Below the pieces are notes generated by a model. It saw only the letters and a list, made by a program, of their open reading frames with translations, ran no database searches and was not told the origin of the DNA. The position numbers and the translations under genes were made by a program. This document shows, in pieces, positions 18,547 to 27,481 of a stretch of 64,000 bases of DNA (position 1 is the first letter of the stretch; each line of letters opens with the position of its first letter). This DNA comes from Paenibacillus anaericanus (GTDB lineage Bacteria > Bacillota > Bacilli > Paenibacillales > Paenibacillaceae): the NCBI RefSeq assembly GCF_003994475.1, contig NZ_RZNY01000005.1, forward strand, positions 216,966-280,965, given 5' to 3'.

Positions 18547-19326
18547 ATGGAATTTGCAGATAAATTGCAAAAGTTCAGAAAAGAAAGAGGCATGTCGCAA
18601 GAGAACTTGGCAGCGATCATTGGTGTATCACGGCAATCTGTTTCGAAGTGGGAATCGGGGCAAGCGTACCCTGAACTGGATAAGATTATTGCGTTAAGCG
18701 AGCTGTTTAACGTAACCGTGGATAACCTGGTCAAGAATACACCTAGTAGTACGGAATCGGCGGAGAATGTACAACATATTCGGTATGTCGATTCACGATA
18801 CATGTATCGTTATGAATATAAAAGTAAAAGAACATGGCGGGGCCTTCCGCTGGTACATATCAACATTGGGCGAGGAATACATGTTGCGAAGGGGATTATT
18901 GCAATAGGCAATATTGCGATTGGTGGATTATCCATTGGAGGCATTGCTTTGGGAGGATTATGTCTAGGAGGCCTAGGTTTTGGTCTTGTGAGTTCGGGAG
19001 GAGTTGTCTTGGGCTTGCTAATGGCGCTGGGCGGTGTGGCAATTGCCCCTATTGCCATCGGTGCTCTTGCTATAGGGATCATCGCTATTGGTAGTCTGGC
19101 CATTGGAATGTTCTCAGTTGGCGCATGCGCCATAGCCTCGCATATTGCTATTGGTCAATACGCAACCGGACACATCGCTATAGGTGAATCCGTACGAGGC
19201 GCCCAGACCTTACTGATGGAGAATAATAAACTAATAAGTGCAGAACAGGTAAGGGCACTTATTTATCAGGAGTATCCTCGATTATGGAAACCTATTGTTG
19301 AGCGCATTATTTCAATTTTCAATTGA
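18547..19326 (+). CDS. XRE-family HTH protein fused to a long AIG-repeat region
   Basis: 259 residues. An N-terminal Cro/C1-type helix-turn-helix (about 5-60: FRKERGMSQENLAAIIGVSR then QSVSKWESGQAYPELDK) is joined by a short linker to about 120 residues of short glycine/isoleucine-rich repeats. Examples are IAIGNIAIGG, LSIGGIALGG, LAIGIIAIGS and HIAIGQYATG. The repeat has a 5-residue rhythm (G-x-I/L-A-I), reminiscent of a pentapeptide-type solenoid but very hydrophobic, so a membrane-associated beta helix is possible. Such fusions are known in Firmicutes without an established role. The gene is divergent from the ABC exporter, and the roughly 240-bp region between holds no further gene. Confidence 0.8.
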   Translation: MEFADKLQKFRKERGMSQENLAAIIGVSRQSVSKWESGQAYPELDKIIALSELFNVTVDNLVKNTPSSTESAENVQHIRYVDSRYMYRYEYKSKRTWRGLPLVHINIGRGIHVAKGIIAIGNIAIGGLSIGGIALGGLCLGGLGFGLVSSGGVVLGLLMALGGVAIAPIAIGALAIGIIAIGSLAIGMFSVGACAIASHIAIGQYATGHIAIGESVRGAQTLLMENNKLISAEQVRALIYQEYPRLWKPIVERIISIFN

Positions 19327-19357
19327 TTCTTGGTTTCTTATCCTACATTTGGCTGTA

Positions 19358-19407
19358 AATAAAAATGGCTGGGCAGAAATTACATTCTACTCAGCCATTT
19401 TTTTATA
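19358..19407. terminator. Bidirectional terminator
   Basis: AAAATGGCTG pairs with CAGCCATTTT, flanked by A- and T-rich ends, between convergent genes. Confidence 0.8.
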
Positions 19408-19418
19408 ATAAAGCCTCA

Positions 19419-20264
19419 TTAAAAGTCAAAGTTATCTGGATCGGGACCGACCCGAAGATTCTGGTTCAAAGCATCAATTCGAGCAATATCATCAGAGGAT
19501 AACTCAAAATCAAATATGGCTGCATTTTCGATAATTCGATGTTCTTTAGTGGACTTTGGAATCGTTACAATACCATGTTGTAAGTCCCAACGCAGAATAA
19601 CTTGGGCAATCGATTTGTTATGTTTAGCCGCGATTTCTTGTAATACCGGATGATCTAACAATTGACCTTGCATCAACGGTGACCAAGCTTCTATTTGAAT
19701 GCCCTGCGTCTTGCAGAAGTCTCTTAACTCTGTTTGCGTTAATTGTGGATGGAGTTCCACTTGGTTAACCATAGGTTTGATTGTAGCGGTCTTCATCAGA
19801 TCTTCAATATGATGGATTTGGAAATTACTTACCCCAATTGCCTTTACACGTCCTTCTTTATATAGGGTTTCCAATGCTCTCCATGCATCTTGATACTTAC
19901 CATCTACAGGCCAATGAATAAGATACAGATCGAGATATTCCAGACCTAGCTTGTTTAGGCTAGTTTCGTATGCTGCTAGTGTGGATTCGTATCCTAGATC
20001 AGCATTCCAAACTTTTGAAGTGATAAAGAGGTCTTCTCTAGAGATATTGTTCTCCAGAATGGCTTCGTGAATACCTTGTCCGACACCTTTTTCATTGTCA
20101 TAAACAGCTGCGGTATCGATACTGCGATAACCGTGTTTGATGGCTGATTTTACAGCTTGAACTAATTCCGCGCCTTCTTCTACTTTAAATACGCCGAGTC
20201 CAAACCAAGGCATTTGAATACCACCCTGTAAAGTTGTTGTATCTTGTAAGTGTTTCGCAGTCAT
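19419..20264 (-). CDS. Aldo/keto reductase (AKR5-like, YvgN/YtbE type)
   Basis: Cytosolic NADPH-dependent reductase of aldehydes and 2-ketoaldehydes, 281 residues. It shows the AKR signatures GYRSIDTAAVYDNEKGVG (catalytic Asp and Tyr), LDLYLIHWPVDGKYQ (catalytic His) and IGVSNFQIHHIEDL. IPKSTKEHRIIENA forms the NADP site. The ATG at 20264 is preceded by AGGAGG at 8 nt, so the 26 codons upstream are not coding. It lies 40 nt after the MFS gene on the same strand, and both probably answer to the divergent HxlR regulator. Confidence 0.92.
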   Translation of the reverse strand: MTAKHLQDTTTLQGGIQMPWFGLGVFKVEEGAELVQAVKSAIKHGYRSIDTAAVYDNEKGVGQGIHEAILENNISREDLFITSKVWNADLGYESTLAAYETSLNKLGLEYLDLYLIHWPVDGKYQDAWRALETLYKEGRVKAIGVSNFQIHHIEDLMKTATIKPMVNQVELHPQLTQTELRDFCKTQGIQIEAWSPLMQGQLLDHPVLQEIAAKHNKSIAQVILRWDLQHGIVTIPKSTKEHRIIENAAIFDFELSSDDIARIDALNQNLRVGPDPDNFDF

Positions 20265-20304
20265 AGAGAAAACCTCCTGAGTTTTGTTGTTATTTTTTTT
20301 AGCT

Positions 20305-21516
20305 TTATTCAGTAACAGGGTTAGATTTGAGGTTTGCCGCATCTCTTTTTTCCAAGGAACGTGCCCAACCCGTTAAGAATACAGCTCCTAGTACCATTAA
20401 CGAGCCAACCCACGCTGTATGGATCAGTCCGATGGAGTCCGTAACTACCCCACCTAAATATGCCCCAATTGCAATCCCGGCATTAAAAGCAGCAATATTA
20501 ACTGCAGAAGCTACATCTACCGCTTTTGGTGCATAACGTTCAGCCAACATCACGACGTACACTTGTAATCCAGGTACATTCATAAAAGCTAGCAATCCCA
20601 TAAAGAATATCGTAATCAAACCAGCAATTTTAAACGGAGCAGTGAACGTTAGGACGAGAAGTACAATCGCTTGAAAAATAAACATATAGAACAAGGCAGA
20701 AACAGGCTTACGGTTGGCAGCCTTGCCCCCAATGACGTTTCCGATAGCAATAGCAATTCCGTATACAAGCAGAATGAGAGCTACTGTTGATTCCTTAAAT
20801 CCGGTTATGTCATGAAGTAACGGGGATAAATAGGTAAAGACTACGAAAGTACCTCCGTACCCAATGGCCGTAATGGCAAAGGCAAGGAGTAAACGTCCAT
20901 TCGTAACCAGTTTTAGCTGATCGCGTAGTGGCGTTTTGGTTCCTTTGCGCAAATTAGAAGGAATCAATATCATGTTGGCTATAAAGGCCAAGATACCAAT
21001 AATAACAATCCCGACAAAAGCCGCTCGCCAGCCCCATTGTTGCCCAATCATGGTACCTAGAGGGACGCCCGTAACTGTAGCTACAGTGAGTCCAGAGAAC
21101 ATAATAGCAATAGCACTTGCCCTACGATGTTCAGGTACGAGGTCAGCCGCGATGGTAGAGCCAATCGACATGAACACACCGTGTGAGAACGCGGAGATGA
21201 TGCGGGCAGCTAGTAGAATGCCAATTCCACTTGCTGCTGCGGCAAGTCCATTACCGATAATAAAAACGATCATGATCCAGAACAATAAGGTTTTGCGAGG
21301 AACATTTGTGGTCAATGACGTTAATATGGGGGCTCCAAAAGTTACCCCTAAAGCATATAAAGTAACGGTTAATGCGGATGCTGTAACAGATATATTGAAG
21401 TCCTCAGCGATCAGGGGAAGTAGTCCCACACTGATGAACTCTGTTGTCCCAATTGCAAAAGCACTTATTGCTAACGCCAGGAGTGCTAGTGTACTTCTTT
21501 TCTTATCTAGTGACAT
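20305..21516 (-). CDS. MFS transporter, AraJ/YdhP-like efflux protein
   Basis: Twelve-segment major facilitator, 403 residues. The opening LALAISAFAIGTTEFISVGL is typical of the sugar-efflux/chloramphenicol-resistance-like DHA1 group. TFGAPILTSLTTNVPRK at the loop between segments 2 and 3 and RIISAFSHGVFMSIGSTIA agree. Divergent from an HxlR-type regulator and followed by an aldo/keto reductase, a layout seen for electrophile- or drug-responsive operons. A paralogue is encoded at 30007-31215. Confidence 0.88.
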   Translation of the reverse strand: MSLDKKRSTLALLALAISAFAIGTTEFISVGLLPLIAEDFNISVTASALTVTLYALGVTFGAPILTSLTTNVPRKTLLFWIMIVFIIGNGLAAAASGIGILLAARIISAFSHGVFMSIGSTIAADLVPEHRRASAIAIMFSGLTVATVTGVPLGTMIGQQWGWRAAFVGIVIIGILAFIANMILIPSNLRKGTKTPLRDQLKLVTNGRLLLAFAITAIGYGGTFVVFTYLSPLLHDITGFKESTVALILLVYGIAIAIGNVIGGKAANRKPVSALFYMFIFQAIVLLVLTFTAPFKIAGLITIFFMGLLAFMNVPGLQVYVVMLAERYAPKAVDVASAVNIAAFNAGIAIGAYLGGVVTDSIGLIHTAWVGSLMVLGAVFLTGWARSLEKRDAANLKSNPVTE

Positions 21517-21590
21517 GTTGGATATGACTCCTTAGTTGGTATTGCCGGCCGGTAAATGCTATTATGAGTTATTCAGCCCGAAATGAATAG

Positions 21591-21646
21591 TACGCACTTT
21601 AGAGTGGTATAGGAACTAACAAGTAATATACGTACTAAAAAGTGCC
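21591..21646. promoter_or_regulatory. Two inverted copies of a candidate HxlR operator
   Basis: GCACTTTAGAGTGGTA at 21594-21609 and, on the other strand, GGCACTTTTTAGTACGTA across 21629-21646. The two share GCACTTTnnAGT and face each other in the region between the MFS gene and its HxlR regulator. Confidence 0.45.
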
Positions 21647-21672
21647 TATAACATATATAGGAGGACTAAGTC

Positions 21673-22035
21673 ATGACCACAAAGAAATATAATATTTCAG
21701 TAGAAGCTACCTTAGAGGTTATCGGGGGGAAATGGAAGTGTGTGATCCTCTGTCATTTAACTCATGGCAAGAAAAGAACAAGTGAATTAAAACGACTAAT
21801 CCCTTCCATTACGCAAAAAATGTTAACTCAACAACTGAGAGAACTAGAGGAAGATGGCATTGTGAATCGGATTATCTACAACCAAGTACCTCCAAAGGTG
21901 GAATACGAGCTCAGTGAATATGGTTGGAGTTTGGAATCGATATTAAACTCCCTGTGCGCATGGGGAGAGGTTCACATTATTAAAGAATATGGCGATAAGT
22001 TTGCTGTGTTGGAAGATAATATGCTGAATAAATAG
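21673..22035 (+). CDS. HxlR-family transcription regulator
   Basis: 120-residue winged-helix protein with the family core LEVIGGKWKCVILCHLTHGK, FSELKR-like TSELKRLIPSITQKML, and VEYELSEYGWSLESIL. One cysteine lies early (KWKCVIL), the place where YodB/HypR-type members sense electrophiles, though here only as a possibility. AGGAGG lies 8 nt upstream. Divergent from the MFS/aldo-keto reductase pair, which it probably regulates. Confidence 0.9.
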   Translation: MTTKKYNISVEATLEVIGGKWKCVILCHLTHGKKRTSELKRLIPSITQKMLTQQLRELEEDGIVNRIIYNQVPPKVEYELSEYGWSLESILNSLCAWGEVHIIKEYGDKFAVLEDNMLNK

Positions 22036-22042
22036 GCAGAGA

Positions 22043-23095
22043 TCATATCTTCTTATCCCATAATCCTCTCAAGTTAGTGGTGAGTTTTTTTTCAATATAG
22101 GTATAGGATAAATGGGAGACTAAGATAGATAGAGTGATGGTTGAAACTATATAAATTAATAAAAGTATAGAAGGGTTATGAATATACAAGCTTATCTTAC
22201 CCATTACCTTTTTCAAGGGAAACATAACCATTGTATGCCACATATATAAGCTGTAACTTATTTTACCTAAATATTGCATGGGGCCGAGTCGTAGAATACT
22301 AGATAATAGACCGTATTCAACAATGATAGTTATGAATAAAAGTAGACTTAATACTAGAATTATAGCAGTAGGGATTATTTGCATATAGTACGATAGATAA
22401 AGGAGTCCTAAGGTAATAATTCCTCCTAAATAAAATACTTTTCTGGGTTTAAACCATCGCTTGATGGTAGACTCACATAGAAAAACTAAAATACCTACTG
22501 TAAAGAAAAGGGCAGCTGGACGGAAATAGAAGATGGCAATACAAACAAGGGCCATTATTGACACAAAAGTATACCTGAAATAGGTATGGAGGGTTAATTT
22601 ATTGGACTTTTTCCATACAAAAAAGAGGGTTCCTGCAATTAGGTAGAAAGCAGCTTCATAACTTAACGACCAGGCCACGATTTGTGCGATAGGGAGATTG
22701 AACATACCTGGAAGTAATAATAGATTGGAAATAAAGTGCACGACGTATGAAGTAACATCAATGTTATTCATCCACTTATAACCGATAATTGGACCCATGA
22801 TGAAGACACTGATATGAATGGTTAGGAAGACAGGATATATTCGTAATGTACGATCTTTTAAGAATTGCCCCATCGTCCTTTTGGTGGTTAAACTCTTTAG
22901 AATTAAGTAACCACTAATAACAAAAAATAAATTCACGGATATCGGTCCCGCATAATTTATGGAGTATAATATGTTGTCGCTAGCAAAACCCTTAATATAC
23001 CCTTCCAAAACTGAAGAGCCGTAGATATGAAAGATAACAACAGAAAGAGCTAGAAAGCCCCTTAAGCCTACTAATGTGTTATTGATTTTCTGCAT
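22043..23095 (-). CDS. Membrane acyltransferase, OafA/family 3
   Basis: About ten membrane segments, 350 residues. It opens with LVGLRGFLALSVVIFHIYG, the acyltransferase-3 signature with the catalytic-type histidine, followed by FVISGYLILKSL and a basic RTLRIYPVF loop. These enzymes transfer acetyl or other acyl groups to sugars of surface polysaccharides. It ends close to the convergent HxlR gene (7 bp between stops) and looks monocistronic. The gene is noticeably AT-richer than its neighbours. Confidence 0.85.
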   Translation of the reverse strand: MQKINNTLVGLRGFLALSVVIFHIYGSSVLEGYIKGFASDNILYSINYAGPISVNLFFVISGYLILKSLTTKRTMGQFLKDRTLRIYPVFLTIHISVFIMGPIIGYKWMNNIDVTSYVVHFISNLLLLPGMFNLPIAQIVAWSLSYEAAFYLIAGTLFFVWKKSNKLTLHTYFRYTFVSIMALVCIAIFYFRPAALFFTVGILVFLCESTIKRWFKPRKVFYLGGIITLGLLYLSYYMQIIPTAIILVLSLLLFITIIVEYGLLSSILRLGPMQYLGKISYSLYMWHTMVMFPLKKVMGKISLYIHNPSILLLIYIVSTITLSILVSHLSYTYIEKKLTTNLRGLWDKKI

Positions 23096-23290
23096 CTCTG
23101 TCTATTTCTCCTAATGACCAGCAAGGATCAATTATATGATTCATTAACACTAATAATAGCAATGTATAGGATTCGGTTAAAGTATATTTTATCTCGATTG
23201 ATGTTTAATGTGAGCCCGGTCATATCTTCTGGAAACTTGGCATGTTACATTTAGCGTTATTTGGTTCGTATACCAGAAAGAGGTGCATCC

Positions 23291-24250
23291 TTGAAGCTTC
23301 CAATTTTACAGATCGGGCAGATGAAAGCAGCAGTCCCAATTATGCAGGGAGGTATGGGTGTCGGTATATCATTAAGCGGCCTTGCCTCTGCCGTAGCTGG
23401 CGCGGGTGGTATTGGTACCATTTCGGGCACAGGAATATCTATTGACGAATTAAGAGCGCAGATCCGGAGAACTAGAGAATTGTCGAAGGGGATAGGATAT
23501 TTCGGCGTAAACGTACTGTTTTCCATGAAGGATTTTGCAGAAAAGATGAAGGTTGCCTTGGAGGAAAAGGTAGACTTCATTATATCAGGTGCGGGTATTT
23601 CAAGAGACATGTATGCCTGGGGCAAAGAACATGCAACCCCGGTGATTTCTATTGTTTCCACTGCAAAGTTGGCTAAGCTCTCTGAACGATTGGGAGCCTC
23701 GGCAGTTGTTGTCGAAGGTCATGAAGCTGGAGGCCATTTGGGTACGGACAGAAAATTGTTTGAGATCTTACCTGAAGTAATAGAGGCTGTGAATATTCCG
23801 GTTATTGCAGCGGGTGGAATTTTGACGGGGGAAGATGTCGCTAAAGCGATCAAGATGGGGGCCTCTGGAGTTCAAATGGGAACTCGTTTCGTTGCTAGTG
23901 ACGAATGTGATGCTCCTTTGGCTTTCAAGCAAAAATATGTTGATGCCGGGGAGTCGGATACGATTCTGGTTAAAACAACCGTCGGATTACATGGAAGAGC
24001 GATCAAGAATAAACTTACAGAGATTATAATCAACGAAGAAACCAAGATTAGAATAGAGAAATGCCAAGACTGTCTCAAGTCATGTTCATACCGGTTTTGT
24101 ACAATGGATCACTTGCTTAAATCACTCAAAGGTGATGTTCAGAACGGTTTGGTGTTTGCGGGTGCAAGAGTACATGAGATCAAAGAAATATTGTCAGTAT
24201 CACAAATCATCGACAACATCATGAGTGAATATCGGTTAGCGATGAACTAA
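23291..24250 (+). CDS. Nitronate monooxygenase (2-nitropropane dioxygenase family), FMN enzyme
   Basis: TIM-barrel flavoenzyme of 320 residues that oxidises alkyl nitronates. Motifs: PIMQGGMGVGISLSGLAS near the N-terminus, VVVEGHEAGGHLG (FMN phosphate and catalytic His region), IPVIAAGGILTGEDV, and GASGVQMGTRFVAS. The TTG at 23291 is preferred because AGAGGTG is 5 nt upstream; the in-frame TTG at 23261 lacks a site. A C-terminal cysteine cluster (CQDCLKSCSYRFC) occurs in the subgroup related to FabK-like proteins. FabK (enoyl-ACP reductase) is the main alternative. Confidence 0.82.
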   Translation: MKLPILQIGQMKAAVPIMQGGMGVGISLSGLASAVAGAGGIGTISGTGISIDELRAQIRRTRELSKGIGYFGVNVLFSMKDFAEKMKVALEEKVDFIISGAGISRDMYAWGKEHATPVISIVSTAKLAKLSERLGASAVVVEGHEAGGHLGTDRKLFEILPEVIEAVNIPVIAAGGILTGEDVAKAIKMGASGVQMGTRFVASDECDAPLAFKQKYVDAGESDTILVKTTVGLHGRAIKNKLTEIIINEETKIRIEKCQDCLKSCSYRFCTMDHLLKSLKGDVQNGLVFAGARVHEIKEILSVSQIIDNIMSEYRLAMN

Positions 24251-24268
24251 ATTAACACGAGCGAGAAG

Positions 24269-24295
24269 AGGGCGCCTACATAGGTGCCCTTTTTG
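24269..24295 (+). terminator. Terminator of nitronate monooxygenase gene
   Basis: AGGGCGCCT (ACAT) AGGTGCCCT followed by TTTTTG. Confidence 0.85.
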
Positions 24296-24329
24296 TTTGG
24301 GACAATAACCCAGTTACCGTCACCTACCT

Positions 24330-25711
24330 CTACAATGAGAAATAGAATTCTATCTCTCCGCGAAGGATATTGAATCCGAAGGTGGAATCATGTTTCTGCA
24401 AAATAGCTCTTACAATCGATAGACCAAGGCCCGTTCCGCTAAGCTGTTTATTTCGGGAACTCTCCAACACGTAAAATGGCTCCCAGATGTTATCCCACTG
24501 CCCCTGCGGTTGCCCCTCATGCTCCTCGATTCCATTGGCTATCGTAAAGAACAAGTTATCATCCTTGTTAGCAAGGGTAATATGGATACGTCCATCCGTT
24601 GTATATTTCACCGCATTAGTTATCAAATTATTCAGGACCATCTCGATCTTCTGTTCATCTGCCACAACTCGTGAATCTTTAAGCAAGCTATCATCCACAG
24701 AGATCTCAATGTTCTGCTGCTGAGTAGAAATGCGATACTTCTCTAATGTCCTTTCGAACAACAGTTTGAAATCCCAAGCGCTCATCGTATATTGATCCGT
24801 CTGCAATCTAGAAAGATCGAGAAGCTTGCTCACTAACCTCGAAATATCATCGGTTTGCTGCTCAATAACATCAATATAAGTACCATCATCCATTCCATCC
24901 TTTATACCTGCAGAGTAGGCCTTGATTAAGGACAGGGGGGTCTTCAACTCATGCGATATATCTGCGATAAAATTGCGCAAGTTTTCATTTTTAACTGCTA
25001 ATTCTTGATGTGCATACTCTAACTTATCACTCATTAGATTAATGCTCTGCGCTAAAATCTCGATTTCATCGCCCGTTTGCACTTGGACCTTGGTGAAAGA
25101 TAACTTCGAAATTTCCTCTGCTGCTGTCTGGATTTGAGCTAGTGGCTTTACGATGCGTCTTGTAAACAGCCCAGACAACAAGATCAATAACAACAACTCT
25201 CCAACATAAATATATATATATTAAATTGATTGACGATCCTCAGCGTCTCCGTTGAATGTGAGATCGACTCACCAATGACAAAGATCTGATTATCCTTCTT
25301 CAAAAAAGAAACAAGAAAGCTCGATTTCAACTTTTCCTGGTTATAGATCTTTCGAACAATCTTATTCTCGTTGAGCTTTTCGATACTTTCATCCGTGATC
25401 CAGAACTTGCTCAGTGTAATCCCTTTTCTACCCAAGCTATCTTTGATTAGCTCATTTAGGTTATCTACATTATCCGTTAGAGTCGTATAAACAATGGTTA
25501 CACTATGCTCATTCTCAAGGACCTCCACATCTTGTAGCAACTGCTTCGTATCCATCATCTCGATCTGTTCTGTTAGAGCAGACAGTGATTGTTTTTTCTG
25601 ATACAAAAGATATTTAGGTAAGAAAAAAGTGTTCATGACAAAAGAAAAAATAACGACCACAGAAAATACAAGTAAAATCCGCGCAATTAACTTTTTATTT
25701 AATTTATTCAT
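24330..25711 (-). pseudogene. Sensor histidine kinase, frame interrupted at a (TA)5 tract
   Basis: Partner of the response regulator just upstream. The first frame (25711 to 25184, 175 codons) encodes membrane segment 1 and the extracellular sensor. The second (24330 to about 25196) encodes membrane segment 2, a HAMP-like linker (RRIVKPLAQIQTAAEEI), the H-box FIADISHELKTPLSLIKAYS, then NLITNAVKYT and GTGLGLSIV of the ATPase. The break lies at minus-strand TATATATATA (25211-25220). Removing one TA joins both frames and gives about 459 residues, the usual length, with a good second membrane helix. At the stop of frame 1, TTGA overlaps a possible TTG restart (25187) placed 9 nt after GGAGAG, so a truncated kinase might still be made. 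It may be phase variable, an assembly error, or decayed. Confidence 0.8.
25211..25221. repeat. (TA)5 dinucleotide tract at the kinase frame break
   Basis: Five TA units plus T inside the coding region for the second membrane helix. Loss of one unit, or gain of two, would restore a continuous kinase frame. Confidence 0.8.
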
Positions 25712-26351
25712 GGGTTTCTTCCAAACTGTAGCCCATACCCCGATGTGTTTTTATCACATGATCACCGATCTTAGCCCTAAGTCTGCGGATATGCGTATCG
25801 ACCGTTCTTTCTTCGCCAAAATAGTCGAATCCCCAAACTTGGTCTAACAAAGCTTTTCTCGAGAGAATGACCCCTTTATTTTCAATAAAATAACGCATTA
25901 AATGAAACTCTTTATTCGTTGCCTGTAGGTCCTTATTATTTCTGAAAATCTTTTGCCCGGCCATATCTATTTTTAGATCCTCGATATAAATTAGGCTTTC
26001 CATTTGCAGTAGTTTTTTGGTTCTTACAATCAATACCCGAGGATCAAACGGTTTGCTCATATATTCATCCGCACCTGATTGTAATGCGATTAATTCATCA
26101 TCAGCCTCACCTTTTGCCGTTAACAACAGCACTTTGGTCTTGCTCTGTTTCTTGATCTCCGTGCAGACCTCTATCCCATTCACTTTAGGCATCATCCAGT
26201 CGAGAACCGCTAAATCGATTTTATGATGGTAGAAAATATGCAGAGCTTCTTCACCGTCATATGCTTGATAGGTCGTGAAGCCTTCTTTTTCAAAATAAGC
26301 ATTTAGAATCTTGAGCATATAGGGCTCATCATCTGCGATTAATATATTCAT
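25704..26351 (-). CDS. OmpR-family response regulator
   Basis: 215-residue two-component regulator. The receiver domain (1-115) has the acidic pocket IADDEPYM, phospho-acceptor Asp in LAVLDWMMPKVNG, switch Thr in LLLTAKGE and Lys in YMSKPFDP. The winged helix (about 125-215) ends with TVDTHIRRLRAKIG and THRGMGYSLE. The stop overlaps the kinase start by 8 nt, so the two are translationally coupled. It is the third gene of the operon that starts with the sugar-nucleotide dehydratase and MurG-like genes. Confidence 0.92.
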   Translation of the reverse strand: MNILIADDEPYMLKILNAYFEKEGFTTYQAYDGEEALHIFYHHKIDLAVLDWMMPKVNGIEVCTEIKKQSKTKVLLLTAKGEADDELIALQSGADEYMSKPFDPRVLIVRTKKLLQMESLIYIEDLKIDMAGQKIFRNNKDLQATNKEFHLMRYFIENKGVILSRKALLDQVWGFDYFGEERTVDTHIRRLRAKIGDHVIKTHRGMGYSLEETHE

Positions 26352-26362
26352 ACAGGCTCCTT

Positions 26363-27481
26363 TTAATGGATATGGGCCTTATTAGGGTTGCCATCTATCG
26401 TCGTTCTTATCTCATGACCACTAGCCCTTCGGATCAAATCCATGACCTTATCCGTACCCTCGCCATGCTCATGTTCCTTCATTCTATCAATGTACTTCGT
26501 CCGGTTCTTATATAATTGCTTGATCGCTTTAAGGAAGCTTTGCGATGTCATCTGTTCTTCAAGTAATACATCGGCGAAACCTTGCTGTTGAAAATTTTGA
26601 GCATTCACCTGTTGCCCCGAACGGTTTCCACCCTGGATATGAGGAATTAACAACATCGGTTTTTGCAGTGATAGAAGCTCCATAATGGAACCCGATCCAG
26701 CACGGGACACGACGATATCTGCCATGGCTAGTAGATCCGGTAACTCTTTCGTGACAAACTCATAAGACTTATAACCAGGCATCGACAGAGTATGATCTAG
26801 CTTACCTTTCCCACAGATATGAACAACCTGAAAGTTTTCTACCAGCTCAGAAAGTACACTTTTCACCATTTGGTTAATGCGATGTGCTCCTTGACTGCCT
26901 CCCATAATAAGCAGAACAGGTTTGTCCGAAGTGAAACCGCAGGAGATGAATCCGCGTAGCATGCTGCCTAATTTGAGTTCTTCTTTTAGGATTGGGCCTA
27001 CATATACAGTCTTGGGCGAATTATATCTCTGGGCTGTCTCCCGAAAAGTAGTGCACATAATCTGCGCAAAAGGCCGTGAGATCCTATTAGCAAGTCCCAA
27101 ATTGAGGTCAGGTTCATGAATAATAATCGGCACTTTATTGAGTTTCGCCCCAAGCACAACCGGTACCGACACGAATCCTCCTTTTGAGAAAATCACATCG
27201 GGCTTCAGTTTCCGAATCAGTCGGTAAGATTGAAATATGCCTCGTACGACTTTGAACACGTCGGTCACATTCTCCCAGGAGAGATATCTTCTCAATTTCC
27301 CCGTAGAAATAGGGTGGTAAGTTACTTCTTTGTACTCGGCCGTTAGCTTACGCTCAATCCCATCTTCTGATCCAATATAATGGATGTCCCAATTCTCTTC
27401 ACTACACCTTGGGATCAATACTAGATTACCTGACACATGGCCAGCAGAACCTCCACCGGTAAAAACGATTGTTGTACTCAT
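26363..27481 (-). CDS. MurG-like UDP-GlcNAc glycosyltransferase (paralogue)
   Basis: GT28-family enzyme, 372 residues. The N-terminal domain has TGGGSAGHVSGNLVLIP, the glycine-rich lipid/UDP loop, and FSKGGFVSVPVVLGA. The C-terminal domain has LLIMGGSQGAHRIN and ADIVVSRAGSGSIMELLSLQ (donor site). Canonical MurG makes lipid II from the dcw cluster. Here it stands instead behind a sugar-nucleotide dehydratase and before a two-component system, so this is probably a second copy with a specialised acceptor or donor. Its start overlaps the previous stop as ATGA, showing tight coupling. Confidence 0.85.
   Translation of the reverse strand: MSTTIVFTGGGSAGHVSGNLVLIPRCSEENWDIHYIGSEDGIERKLTAEYKEVTYHPISTGKLRRYLSWENVTDVFKVVRGIFQSYRLIRKLKPDVIFSKGGFVSVPVVLGAKLNKVPIIIHEPDLNLGLANRISRPFAQIMCTTFRETAQRYNSPKTVYVGPILKEELKLGSMLRGFISCGFTSDKPVLLIMGGSQGAHRINQMVKSVLSELVENFQVVHICGKGKLDHTLSMPGYKSYEFVTKELPDLLAMADIVVSRAGSGSIMELLSLQKPMLLIPHIQGGNRSGQQVNAQNFQQQGFADVLLEEQMTSQSFLKAIKQLYKNRTKYIDRMKEHEHGEGTDKVMDLIRRASGHEIRTTIDGNPNKAHIH

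Noticed and set aside
26363..27481. The essential cell-division murG
   Set aside because: None of the usual dcw genes (mraY, murD, ftsW, murB, divIB) are nearby and the loop sequence differs, so it is called a paralogue.
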